Shown here piece after piece: positions 1-8,525 of a stretch of 64,000 bases of DNA. The first letter of the stretch is position 1, and each line of letters begins with the position of its first letter. Below the pieces are notes generated by a model. That model searched no databases. It saw only the letters and a program-made list of their open reading frames with translations, and was not told where the DNA came from. The position numbers were made by a program, and so were the translations under genes. Source of the stretch: JBKHBT01 sp046542255 (GTDB lineage: Bacteria; UBP14; UBA6098; JBKHBT01); contig JBKHBT010000004.1 in the NCBI GenBank assembly GCA_046542255.1, positions 18,597-82,596 of the forward strand, given 5' to 3'.

Positions 1-1
1 G

Positions 2-178
2 GAAATACGCGAGCTTTTTATAAAGATAAAATCTGAGCTACATAGTGTTCCGGAGCTTACAGGGTTTGCAGATTACCTTGGGCCAAGGTGCGAAACGCTG
101 GGATACTGCCCGGAATTTCAAAGCTGTGGACTCTATCCCACGCGTCGGGAAGCTCTCAAAAACGATAAGGAATATTAA
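2..178 (+). CDS. 3' end of an unidentified protein, cut by the window edge
   Basis: An open frame runs from the first bases to a TAA at 176-178 and encodes the last 58 residues of a protein. The tail has three evenly spaced cysteines (C-x5-C-x5-C, around CETLGYCPEFQSC) and a basic, hydrophilic end. Such a cluster could bind metal or an iron-sulfur centre, but this is inference and I do not recognise the family. Its stop overlaps the pyrF start by one base (TAATG), so the two genes are probably translationally coupled in one operon. This coupling is the main reason for believing the frame is real. Confidence 0.6.
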   Translation, partial: EIRELFIKIKSELHSVPELTGFADYLGPRCETLGYCPEFQSCGLYPTRREALKNDKEY

Positions 179-1002
179 TGAATTATTTTGAAAAACTTTC
201 AACAATACAAAAGAAGAACAATTCCTTGCTCTGTATCGGCCTCGACCCTGACCCGGAGAAAATGCCATCGTTTTTGAAGCTCTCGCCAGATGTTATTTTT
301 AGCTTTAATAAGGCAATTATCGATGCTACACATGATCTTGTTTGTGCATATAAGCCCAATATCGGCTTCTATATGGCCGGCGGAGTGCCTGCTCTGAAAT
401 CGCTCAAAAGGACAATCGAATACATTCCAGAGGATACTCCAGTGATCTTAGATTGCAAAGTTGGAGATGTCAAACATACAGCGGAGTCTTATGCAAAGGG
501 CGTTTTGGATGAATTTGGCGCAGACGCTATCACTATTACTCCATATATTGGCTTTGAAAGCCTCGAACCATTTTTCGCCTATGAAGACAGAGGCATCTAT
601 ATTTTGGTTCTAACTTCTAATCCCGGATATCTTCAGTTTCAGAATTTGGAAGTCGATAATTCAAGGCTCTTTCTTAAGGTGGCTTCAGAGATTCGTAAAA
701 GTGAATATAAGAATCTTGGTATGGTTGTTGGAGCGACTCATCCCGAGGAGGCAGAAGCCGTCCGAAAGGCTGCTCCTGAGACTCCTTTCCTGATTCCTGG
801 AATCGGCGCGCAGGGTGGCGACCTAAAAAGAGCTGTCCAGATAGGTACTACAAGCGATGGAAAGCCGCCTCTTATGGTTTCCGGACGATCAATAATTTAT
901 TCATCCAGGGGCAGAGATTTCGCCGAAGCTGCCCGTCAAAAAGCAATCGAAACAAAAACATTCATAAATAAATCCAGAGCAGTAGAGAATAATAATATAT
1001 AA
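178..1002 (+). CDS. pyrF: Orotidine 5'-phosphate decarboxylase, type 2
   Basis: Converts OMP to UMP in the last step of de novo pyrimidine synthesis; cytosolic TIM barrel. The 274-residue length and layout fit the longer type 2 subfamily rather than the roughly 230-residue E. coli type. The catalytic D-x-K-x-x-D signature is visible as DCKVGDVKHTAE, with Asp92, Lys94 and Asp97. The phosphate-binding loop follows as PGIGAQGGD (207-215), then SGRSIIY (235-241). The start overlaps the preceding stop by one base. pyrE follows after 52 bases, giving a two-gene UMP synthase pair like the two halves of the eukaryotic enzyme. I saw no attenuator or PyrR-type element in the spacer. Confidence 0.95.
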   Translation: MNYFEKLSTIQKKNNSLLCIGLDPDPEKMPSFLKLSPDVIFSFNKAIIDATHDLVCAYKPNIGFYMAGGVPALKSLKRTIEYIPEDTPVILDCKVGDVKHTAESYAKGVLDEFGADAITITPYIGFESLEPFFAYEDRGIYILVLTSNPGYLQFQNLEVDNSRLFLKVASEIRKSEYKNLGMVVGATHPEEAEAVRKAAPETPFLIPGIGAQGGDLKRAVQIGTTSDGKPPLMVSGRSIIYSSRGRDFAEAARQKAIETKTFINKSRAVENNNI

Positions 1003-1054
1003 TTTATATACTAACGATAGTTAGATAATTTAATTTCCAAAACAAAAGGATGTC

Positions 1055-1621
1055 ATGGATTTATTAGATGAGTTAAAGCGTACAAAAGCATTATTAGAGG
1101 GACACTTTGTCCTTTCATCCGGACTTCATAGCGATAGCTATGTCCAATGCGCAAAGCTGCTTCAATACCCTGTACTAGCTGCAGAAGCAGGGCGCGATAT
1201 CGGCAAAAAGATCAAAAAATTCTTGCCAACAAAAATCGTTTCACCGGCAATAGGCGGAATAGTAATCGGGCAGGAAGTTGCAAGGGCGCTTGGATTGCCA
1301 CATATTTTCATAGAAAAAAAAGATAATGTTCCGCAACTTAGGCGCGGCTTCGAAATTACCGATAAAGATAATGTGATAATTGTCGAAGATGTCGTAACAA
1401 CTGGCCTATCGGTTAAAGAAACACGGAAAGTTGTCGAGGAGCATGGCGGCAATGTTCGAGCAATCAGTTCATTGATAAATAGAAGCGGCAAAGAAAATCC
1501 CTTCGATATACCTTATATATCGCTACTGGATTTAAAGTTCGAGGTATATAAACCCCGCGATTGCCCATTGTGCGAAGAAGGCATTAAAGCCGTAAAGCCG
1601 GGAAGCCGAAAAGATAAATAG
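1055..1621 (+). CDS. pyrE: Orotate phosphoribosyltransferase
   Basis: Joins orotate to PRPP to make OMP, the substrate of the adjacent PyrF. The PRPP-binding signature of type I phosphoribosyltransferases is clear as VIIVEDVVTTGLS at residues 107-119. The N-terminal half has the expected SSGLHSDSYVQ segment (21-31). At 188 residues it is of normal length. The start is supported by AAAGGATG a few bases upstream. The C-terminal tail carries a C-P-L-C pair (170-173) that could be structural. The gene ends its group: the next gene has its own promoter 150 bases downstream. Confidence 0.95.
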   Translation: MDLLDELKRTKALLEGHFVLSSGLHSDSYVQCAKLLQYPVLAAEAGRDIGKKIKKFLPTKIVSPAIGGIVIGQEVARALGLPHIFIEKKDNVPQLRRGFEITDKDNVIIVEDVVTTGLSVKETRKVVEEHGGNVRAISSLINRSGKENPFDIPYISLLDLKFEVYKPRDCPLCEEGIKAVKPGSRKDK

Positions 1622-1632
1622 CGAAATATAAA

Positions 1633-1648
1633 ATACTAAGCATAGTAT
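1633..1648 (+). terminator. Weak hairpin after pyrE
   Basis: ATACTA-AGCA-TAGTAT forms a perfect 6-bp stem with a 4-base loop 12 bases after the pyrE stop. It is AU-rich and is not followed by a real U-run (GAAGTTTTGTC), so it is at best a weak terminator or a 3'-end stabiliser. The rest of the 1622-1773 spacer shows nothing else I can name. Confidence 0.3.
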
Positions 1649-1773
1649 GAAGTTTTGTCAAACATAGCTTAGATTGCTGTAAGTAATTAATATATTAGGT
1701 ATTTACGATAAGCTATAGGATGCATTAGGAAATTAAAAGTTAAAAATTTATATAAAAAAAAGACCTGGTTCGC

Positions 1774-1801
1774 TTGACATTCGCCTTAAAAATACTATAC
1801 T
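1774..1801 (+). promoter_or_regulatory. Sigma70-type promoter of the pilus operon
   Basis: A perfect TTGACA (1774-1779) and TATACT (1796-1801) are separated by 16 bases. The predicted start is near 1808, just ahead of the GGAG (1820-1823) that serves the first pilin gene. This gives a short leader and marks the start of the minor-pilin operon. Confidence 0.65.
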
Positions 1802-1829
1802 GTAAGTAGGGTGTAGAATGGAGACAATA

Positions 1830-2348
1830 ATGAATAAACAAAAATATGGTATGACAATTTTAGAAATCATGACCGTCATTGTCATTGCTGGAATAATTTT
1901 TTCTATCGGTTATTTTATAATGGCAAAAAGCGGCGCTGATTTTAGATTGAAATCCGGTTCTCGCTCACTTCGGCATGATATCGCGCTTGCCAGGCAATAT
2001 GCAAAAGAAAGAGGTAGCAATTATGGTATAGCTTTTGATGATGGAAGCTGGTATGTTTTCACTATCGCTGAAAACGGCGACACCATAATTGAATCTGATT
2101 TTGAAATGCCACATGATATACAAATTGGAACAACAAATGATGTCAATCAAAAAGTCTCCGGCACTGGCACTTTGCCGGCCGATGGAATCGATTTTCCATC
2201 AGATAGAATTGTATTTATGCAAAGAGCCGCGGTGCCAGGTGTGATTTATTTGAACAATGGCGAAGACAACAAAGCAGTAGAGGTTAATGTACTGGGCAAT
2301 ACGAGAATTTACACATGGAGAGAGAACTCATGGAACCAGGAAGACTAA
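1830..2348 (+). CDS. Type IV pilus minor pilin, FimT/GspH-like
   Basis: A 172-residue pseudopilin. The class III signal is MNKQKYG followed by MTILE: cleavage would fall after Gly7, leaving a methylated Met instead of the usual Phe, with the obligatory Glu at mature position 5 (Glu12), then a roughly 20-residue hydrophobic helix. The soluble domain resembles FimT/GspH (SLRHDIALARQYAKERGSNYGI). An ATG at 1818 is in frame, but the one at 1830 has GGAG at the right distance, so I chose 1830. It is first in an operon of minor pilins and PilY1. Such proteins form the initiating complex at the pilus tip. The major pilin and the PilB/C/D/Q machinery are not in this window. Confidence 0.85.
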   Translation: MNKQKYGMTILEIMTVIVIAGIIFSIGYFIMAKSGADFRLKSGSRSLRHDIALARQYAKERGSNYGIAFDDGSWYVFTIAENGDTIIESDFEMPHDIQIGTTNDVNQKVSGTGTLPADGIDFPSDRIVFMQRAAVPGVIYLNNGEDNKAVEVNVLGNTRIYTWRENSWNQED

Positions 2349-2764
2349 GACAAAAGGATGGCTTTACGATTGCCGAGGTGATGATTGCTTTCATTATTCT
2401 TGCCATCGGATTCACATCTATGCTTTATCTTTCGCTTTTTGCGATAAAGGCCAATATGGAAGGCCAGAGGCTGGGAAGCGCAAGATTTATTGCAGAACAA
2501 AGGGCTGAAAATCTGCGCTCGCTCGATTATAGGCATCCGATGCTCATCGATGATGGCGATAGCCTCGACCTCGATGATACTGTAACCCCTGATTTCCAAG
2601 ACTCTTTATCAAGAGATGGAATCGATTATGATATTATGTGGAATATCGCAGAAAACATTCCAGAAAACGGCATTAAGACAATAAAAATATTTGTCCTATG
2701 GAATGAACAACAGGGACCAAAGGAATTCGAATTTACGACATTTAAAGGATCGGCGAGCAGATGA
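2330..2764 (+). CDS. Type IV pilus minor pilin, PilV-like
   Basis: A 144-residue prepilin with a textbook class III signal: Gly11 then FTIAE (Glu16 at mature position 5), followed by a hydrophobic helix (VMIAFIILAIGFTSMLYLSL). The segment SARFIAEQRAENLRSLDY after the helix is typical of PilV/GspI-like minor pilins. An earlier ATG at 2315 is possible, but GGAGAG precedes the ATG at 2330 at a good distance. The gene overlaps its upstream neighbour by 19 bases and the next by 4 (ATGA), indicating translational coupling across the cluster. Confidence 0.85.
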   Translation: MEPGRLRQKDGFTIAEVMIAFIILAIGFTSMLYLSLFAIKANMEGQRLGSARFIAEQRAENLRSLDYRHPMLIDDGDSLDLDDTVTPDFQDSLSRDGIDYDIMWNIAENIPENGIKTIKIFVLWNEQQGPKEFEFTTFKGSASR

Positions 2765-3681
2765 AAAGGGAAAATGGTATAACGATAGTCGAACTATTAG
2801 TCTCCATGCTAGTTATTGGCATCTTGCTCTCGCTTGCTACATATATCTTCGTCAATTTTATTTCGACAAGTTTCAGCCAGGAAAGACAAACATCGGCGCA
2901 AAGTAATGTCCAGTCTGTAATGCAACAGATTAAATGGGATATACTGATGACCGGCTACTCGGTCTCCGCAGACCAGATAGCAATCGAAGCTGGCAATGGC
3001 ACAGGGCCTAATAATTCCGATGTATTAACTTTGAAATCTCTATGGTTTGGAGTCGATGAGGGTGGGCATTGGACTTATGTCCTTGACCCTGTCTCCAATA
3101 ATACAACTGTCAATGTACGTAAATGGAATGACCCGGACCTCGATATCCAGGCCGGCGATGAAATAATTTTTATGACTTCGACAAAAAGGAAACTCGATAA
3201 TCAAACTTTTGAGGTAGTGAGCAGGGATACTTTTACTCATGTAAGTGGTGTTTCAGGATTTAAACTCACTTTGAACAATCCAATAAGCACTTCTATGAAT
3301 TTTCTGTTCAATGTAAATAGCACTGGGACAGATGAACTTCAAGAAGTTGTCTATCGATTGCAGGATAATGTTCTATTAAGAGACTCGATTCCTCTTATGG
3401 ACGATGTTACAGATTTCCAGGTAGCATATTGGGTCGATCAGAATGACAATCAGATACAGGAGAGTACTGAATGGCATGATGATCTATCAGTTGTGGAAGC
3501 GAATCCCAACCTTAGGGACAATATCAGATTAATTCGATTGAATTTACTTGTCTCATCCAGAGGTGAGTCAAATTACCACAAAGAAGAGACATTCACATTA
3601 GAAGACAATACGATAACGCCAAACCCAAATATGAAACACAAACCGTGGATGCAATTTGCCAATCCAAGGAATTTAAAATGA
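2761..3681 (+). CDS. Type IV pilus minor pilin, PilW-like
   Basis: A 306-residue prepilin. The short leader ends at Gly6, followed by ITIVE (Glu11 at +5) and a strong hydrophobic segment (LLVSMLVIGILLSLATYIF). Its length and position between the PilV-like and PilX-like genes fit PilW/GspJ-like proteins. The soluble part is mostly predicted beta and contains paired segments of the 'Y+LxxNxLxR' kind (VVYRLQDNVLLRDSI) that recur in this family. It overlaps both neighbours by four bases (ATGA at each end). Confidence 0.85.
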   Translation: MKRENGITIVELLVSMLVIGILLSLATYIFVNFISTSFSQERQTSAQSNVQSVMQQIKWDILMTGYSVSADQIAIEAGNGTGPNNSDVLTLKSLWFGVDEGGHWTYVLDPVSNNTTVNVRKWNDPDLDIQAGDEIIFMTSTKRKLDNQTFEVVSRDTFTHVSGVSGFKLTLNNPISTSMNFLFNVNSTGTDELQEVVYRLQDNVLLRDSIPLMDDVTDFQVAYWVDQNDNQIQESTEWHDDLSVVEANPNLRDNIRLIRLNLLVSSRGESNYHKEETFTLEDNTITPNPNMKHKPWMQFANPRNLK

Positions 3682-4175
3682 GTATAATGAAAAATTTTAG
3701 AAAATACATAAGTAATATGCGACATAATAAGGACGGCATTGCCTTGATTACTGCTATTTTATTTTTAGTATTTATGGTTCTGATAGCTGCCCTTGTTATT
3801 TTTGCTGTTACTCGAGGAATTAAAATCTCCGGTTCGACAAGAAGAGAATTCAGTGCTTTCGAGGCTGCTGAATCAGGTATCGAATGGGGCATGGTCAAGG
3901 TCGAGGATATCGCGCGAACTGGTGCCGCACTTGCCAGTGATACACTCGATATAGACCAGAAAGATGTCAGCGTGCAGATCAATTATATGTTTGCTTCACC
4001 TGTTTCAGGCAGCAATATTGCCTATGGCGCTGGATACGATGGCATCGGAAAAGGCCTTAGCGCTGGCGGTGCGCTTATTTCTTACAGAATCATGTCGGAT
4101 GCAAGAGGCGCAAGCAGAGAGAATGTCGCAGTAGAGATCGCATACAGGAAAATTGTTGGTATAGATGCAAGATAA
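3678..4175 (+). CDS. Type IV pilus assembly protein, PilX N-terminal family
   Basis: A 165-residue protein starting at the ATG that overlaps the previous stop (ATGA). A basic leader ends at Gly20, followed by IALITAILFLVFMVLIAALV. There is no Glu at mature position 5, as is usual for PilX/GspK-like proteins. After the helix comes EFSAFEAAESGIEWG, the conserved 'A-x-x-A-A-E-x-G' signature of the PilX N-terminal family. In characterised systems PilX works with PilY1 in the tip complex, consistent with PilY1 lying next downstream. Confidence 0.8.
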   Translation: MSIMKNFRKYISNMRHNKDGIALITAILFLVFMVLIAALVIFAVTRGIKISGSTRREFSAFEAAESGIEWGMVKVEDIARTGAALASDTLDIDQKDVSVQINYMFASPVSGSNIAYGAGYDGIGKGLSAGGALISYRIMSDARGASRENVAVEIAYRKIVGIDAR

Positions 4176-4201
4176 TATTTGACAAGTTTTTGGAGGATTC
4201 A

Positions 4202-7200
4202 ATGATAATATTTTTTAAACAAATTGGCAAAACGCGCAAGCTAGTGCTTATAGCATTTATCTTTATTGCGCTACTTAATGTTATTATTGCTGATGACGAT
4301 GATTTCGATGCGCCATGTGCAAAACCACCATTCCTTACTCAGCAGATTATGCCTAATGTCTTATTGATTCTCGATACATCAGGGTCGATGACATATGGAT
4401 CATACAATGGCCGATCGAATTCTTCCTATGGTTCTTTGAGCTACTGGAGCAATGAGAACACTCAAGATTATTATGGCTATGCAGATCCAAATGAAACCTA
4501 TGAATACAATCATGCTGGAGGATATTGGGAAGTTTCATCCAGCTCTACGCCTGCCTTCGATCCAGTCAATGGCCTGATTAATGGTAATTTTTACAATTAC
4601 CTTTTTATGAGAAGGATAGATGTAGCCAGAAAGGCACTTATTGGAGGCAAGGTTCGCGGCGATAGGGAAACCGACCCACATATTCTTGTGTCCCAAGATT
4701 ATGATGGATACTGGGAAGGCGTTCCACTTGATGGCTCATTCGATGGCATTTCCTATTATGATAACAATAATTATGCCGAAATGAATATCCAGTGGTGGAA
4801 TTATGATAATTATCCACATGACTGTAAATGGCTTTTCGAAATGAAGAACGAGAAAGTATATTGCTATCTACCAGATCATAGCTGGTGTCGCCATCAGGTA
4901 ACTGGTCATGGCGGTTGTGGATGGCGCTCGTGGCCAGAGGCAGTATATAATCTGCATATCTTGCCTTCTCCCGACTATGAAGCTAAAGGCTTTGTTCAGA
5001 AAACTGCCGATAGAGTCAAATATGGCCTGATGCTATTCAATGTGTCTGAAGGTGGCAAAATGGAAGAATACATCGGTTGTCATAAAGATTCTCTCATTAA
5101 ATCCATCGAGAACTGTCAGATAGGTAGCCAGACTCCACTTACCGAAGTTCTTTATGAAGCATACCTTATGTTTACAGGCCAGGAATCATGTCATAATTAT
5201 ATTAGGCCAGATGATATGACACTTTGGGAGACTTATTGTGGTAGAAGTCTCTGGGGCGGAAGATATTGGGTAGATTATGCCAATCACGATCCAATTGTTA
5301 ACTGGTGCGAGAAGAATTTTGTAATCTATATCTCAGATGGTGCACCAACATCGGATGGCACAATCCCAAGCTGGATCAAATATTATGATGGAGAAGGCGG
5401 CGCTACTTTAGCCGATGTTTCTTATTATATGCACACCAATGACTTAAGAAGTGATTTTATCGGTGATCAATCTGTTTATTACTATGGTTTATATATTTTT
5501 GGTTCGGATGAAAGTGCAAGAAATACACTTATAGATGCCTGTAAAAAAGGCGGTTTCGATGATTATAATAATAATAATTGGCCAGATAATCAAATAGAAT
5601 GGGATAAAGATGAAGATGGCTTACCCGATAATTATTTTGAACCTCAGGATGGTGACGAACTTGCTATTGCTCTTGAAGCTGCATTTCAGGATATTCTCAA
5701 GCGTACATCTTCTGCTTCGGCTGTATCGGTGGTGTCGGCATCAACGAAGGGAGAGGGCGCTGTCTATCAAGCGCTTTTTGCACCGGATAAGATGATAGAT
5801 TTTGTAAATCTTGGATGGGTTGGGACGCTACGCTCATTCTGGATCGACCAGCAGGGCAATCTTCGCGAAGACACGGACTCGGATGAAGTGCTTCACATGA
5901 TCGATGATAAGATTATCACTGTATCTTTCGATGGCGACAATACAGTGGCGACAAGATATCGCGATATTGATGGCGATGGCGTACATGATGGCGAGATTAA
6001 TACAGTCCAATCAGATTCTGCAAAACCAGTATGGGATGCCGGTAATTTGCTTCATAGAAGAGACCCTGGCAATAGGAATATTTACGTCGGAATGCCCATT
6101 TCTTCAGGTTCACAAAAGATGGATCCAATGGATTTCGATACCGATAATAGAGACACTCTTGAGTTCTACCTCGATGTTTCCGGCGAAAGCGCCGATTCTC
6201 TGATAGAATATATCCGTGGAACAGATTACCCCGACTATAGAAACAGAACAACAGATGGCGATGTATGGAAACTTGGCGATATTATCTATGCCACACCGGT
6301 ATATGTCGGCCCGCCGACAGATAGATTCGATCTAATATATAATGACGATAGCTACCGGCAATTTTTTACTGCTTATTATGATAGGAGAGGCGTTGTCTAT
6401 CAGGGTGCAAATGATGGGATGCTCCATGCTTTCAATGCCGGTCGGTACTATGAATCATCAGATGATATCGAGCGTGGATATATCGATGATAAAGGCACTT
6501 ATGACCTCGGAGAAGAGATGTGGGCATACATACCACATAATATATTGCCGCATTTGCAATGGCTTAGAGAACCTATTTACGATGATTGCCATGTATTTTA
6601 TTTGGACAATGACATAAAGGCTTTCGATTGCAAAATTTGGACATCATCATCCAAGCATCCACAGGGATGGGGAACTATGCTGGTTGCTTCGATGAGATTA
6701 GGGGGTTCTGATTATGAATTATCAGACGGAAGCACAACACAGAGATCATCACTTATTGGTTTCGATGTTACAGACCCGGATGATCCAGAGCTTCTCTGGG
6801 AATGGAATGATTCCGATTTGGGCCATACGACAGTATATCCTGCTATAGCAACAGTTGATGATCATTGGTACTTATTATATGGTAATGGCCCCGATGATAT
6901 CGATGGAGATGCGATTGGAAATGGCAAAATCTATATCCACGAATTAGGATCAGATCAACTCACACAAGAGAAAAAGTTTGATATGGCTGGTAGCGAACAT
7001 ATGGGTGATCCATTGTCATTGGACATCAATGTCGATAAAAATACTGATGTATTTTATATTGGAAGTACGATTCACGACCATATTTGGCAAAATCTTGGTG
7101 GCAAAGTATATCGCGTGAATTTCTTTGACTCGCATGAGCCAGACGATTGGCAGGTTTCGACTTTGATAGATATCGGTAGGCCGGTTGTTTCATCTGGTGG

Positions 7201-7837
7201 AGCAACGATTGACCCTTTTGGTAATCTCTGGTATTTTGCTGGCACTGGCCATTACTTCTCGAATTTTGATGAAGTGGATAAGAATGATAATTATTTCTTT
7301 GGTATAAAGGATGAATACGTAAATACTGGCTCTGGCGAGATATATCTCTCAGACCTCTACGATGTAACCGATATTGAAGTAATTGTAACAGATACTGGGG
7401 CGATTGTCCAGACACCTTCGGGTGACATGACCTTTGGAGAACTAAAACACGAAATAAAACAACATAAAGGTTGGTATGTGACTTTCACTAGCGGTGAAAG
7501 AATCCTTGCTGAACCTTTGGTAATCGGCGAGACCGTATTCTTCACAACCTTCTTACCCAATGATGATGTTTGTTCATTCGGAGGGCTTAGCAAGTTATAC
7601 GGGCTTAATTATATGACAGGGACCGCCAGCCCCGAACTCAATGTATTTGGAATAGAAGACCTTACTTATGTTAAAGGAGTCGACCTTGGCGATGGAGTGC
7701 CAACCAGTCCTTCGGCACATATTGGAGTCGGCGAGAAGGCAACGATATCCACACAGCTATCGACCGGTGAAATCGACCAGCAGAAAGCATCGGTTGCGAC
7801 AACAAAGAGTGGTCCAATATTCTGGAAAGGCAAATAA
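4202..7837 (+). CDS. pilY1: PilY1-like pilus tip protein with von Willebrand A domain and beta-propeller
   Basis: A 1211-residue exported protein. A signal peptide (LVLIAFIFIALLNVIIA) ends near residue 30. A von Willebrand A domain begins with the MIDAS motif LLILDTSGSM (Asp58, Ser60, Ser62) and is completed by FVIYISDGAP. The C-terminal part contains beta-propeller elements of the PilC/PilY1 family (GVVYQGANDGMLHAFNA, WAYIPHNILP). A calcium-loop-like DIDGDGVHDGE lies at 588-598 and an Asp-rich stretch DKDEDGLPD near 470. In known systems PilY1 sits at the pilus tip, controls retraction through calcium, and mediates adhesion. The chosen ATG has GGAGG five bases upstream; a TTG at 4190 is in frame but unnecessary. 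Confidence 0.88.
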   Translation: MIIFFKQIGKTRKLVLIAFIFIALLNVIIADDDDFDAPCAKPPFLTQQIMPNVLLILDTSGSMTYGSYNGRSNSSYGSLSYWSNENTQDYYGYADPNETYEYNHAGGYWEVSSSSTPAFDPVNGLINGNFYNYLFMRRIDVARKALIGGKVRGDRETDPHILVSQDYDGYWEGVPLDGSFDGISYYDNNNYAEMNIQWWNYDNYPHDCKWLFEMKNEKVYCYLPDHSWCRHQVTGHGGCGWRSWPEAVYNLHILPSPDYEAKGFVQKTADRVKYGLMLFNVSEGGKMEEYIGCHKDSLIKSIENCQIGSQTPLTEVLYEAYLMFTGQESCHNYIRPDDMTLWETYCGRSLWGGRYWVDYANHDPIVNWCEKNFVIYISDGAPTSDGTIPSWIKYYDGEGGATLADVSYYMHTNDLRSDFIGDQSVYYYGLYIFGSDESARNTLIDACKKGGFDDYNNNNWPDNQIEWDKDEDGLPDNYFEPQDGDELAIALEAAFQDILKRTSSASAVSVVSASTKGEGAVYQALFAPDKMIDFVNLGWVGTLRSFWIDQQGNLREDTDSDEVLHMIDDKIITVSFDGDNTVATRYRDIDGDGVHDGEINTVQSDSAKPVWDAGNLLHRRDPGNRNIYVGMPISSGSQKMDPMDFDTDNRDTLEFYLDVSGESADSLIEYIRGTDYPDYRNRTTDGDVWKLGDIIYATPVYVGPPTDRFDLIYNDDSYRQFFTAYYDRRGVVYQGANDGMLHAFNAGRYYESSDDIERGYIDDKGTYDLGEEMWAYIPHNILPHLQWLREPIYDDCHVFYLDNDIKAFDCKIWTSSSKHPQGWGTMLVASMRLGGSDYELSDGSTTQRSSLIGFDVTDPDDPELLWEWNDSDLGHTTVYPAIATVDDHWYLLYGNGPDDIDGDAIGNGKIYIHELGSDQLTQEKKFDMAGSEHMGDPLSLDINVDKNTDVFYIGSTIHDHIWQNLGGKVYRVNFFDSHEPDDWQVSTLIDIGRPVVSSGGATIDPFGNLWYFAGTGHYFSNFDEVDKNDNYFFGIKDEYVNTGSGEIYLSDLYDVTDIEVIVTDTGAIVQTPSGDMTFGELKHEIKQHKGWYVTFTSGERILAEPLVIGETVFFTTFLPNDDVCSFGGLSKLYGLNYMTGTASPELNVFGIEDLTYVKGVDLGDGVPTSPSAHIGVGEKATISTQLSTGEIDQQKASVATTKSGPIFWKGK

Positions 7838-7848
7838 AAGGAGTAAAT

Positions 7849-8412
7849 ATGAAAAAGCTAATTTTGACTTTTCTTTTGATACTAATAGTAATGCCGCAAA
7901 TAGCCCTGGCAAGAAGAGGCGGTGAAGAAGAATCTCGCATTGTTCCAAGAGGCAAATACGATTTCAATGTAAGCGGTTATCTTTCGGAAATTCGTGACGA
8001 TATATTATTCTTTAATGACCATGTAGTAAAAATCAATCCGGGCAAGATCGAAGCCTTCGACTCTTTGGGAAGGCCGGTTGTATTTTCTTCCATAGAGCCA
8101 CCTGCTTTTGTGAAGCTTGTTATGACCGAAGACAAGGATGGAAATTTATCTGCCAGTGCGATTAAGGTAATGTATTTCCCAAAAGCCGATAGAGAACTGG
8201 GAAGAAAGTCCGTCAATAGCCTTAAAAAGCTGCATTCGGCTGCTACATACAATTTCAAGGAAAATAGAATCGCTGAATATGGCGAAGAAGAACCCCCTCC
8301 AATCAAGGACGAAGATAAAACAAAAGAAGAAGAAGAAGAGAAAAAAGATCCTGCTGAATCGGACAGAGACAAAAAACGTAGCGGAAGTGGCCTTCAAATA
8401 GAGCGCCAGTAG
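7849..8412 (+). CDS. Small exported protein closing the pilus operon, function unknown
   Basis: A 187-residue protein with an N-terminal signal peptide ending near Ala21 (VMPQIALA). A compact middle domain follows (GKYDFNVSGYLSEIRDDILFFNDHVVKINPGKIEAFDSLG), resembling a small beta-barrel such as the OB-like 'DUF5666' type by pattern only. The tail from about residue 142 is highly charged, rich in Lys and Glu, and probably disordered. The start has AAGGAG five bases upstream and lies 11 bases after PilY1, so it is in the same operon. I do not recognise it as any known pilus component. It may assist PilY1 folding or export, but that is inference from position only. Confidence 0.6.
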   Translation: MKKLILTFLLILIVMPQIALARRGGEEESRIVPRGKYDFNVSGYLSEIRDDILFFNDHVVKINPGKIEAFDSLGRPVVFSSIEPPAFVKLVMTEDKDGNLSASAIKVMYFPKADRELGRKSVNSLKKLHSAATYNFKENRIAEYGEEEPPPIKDEDKTKEEEEEKKDPAESDRDKKRSGSGLQIERQ

Positions 8413-8525
8413 GCTAAGTAAATTTTAGTAAGTTTATCGGTATATTATTGCAATGCAATTAAATCGCATACTTTTTGATAATTTTCATTGTGTTTTTGAC
8501 CATGATGCTATAAACTTTAAAGATT

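Noticed and set aside
8413..8525. Sigma54 promoter for the pilus or regulator genes
   Set aside because: An NtrC-type activator is encoded here, so I looked for TGGCAC-N5-TTGC-like sites here and before 1818. None was convincing; the pilus operon has a sigma70-type promoter instead.
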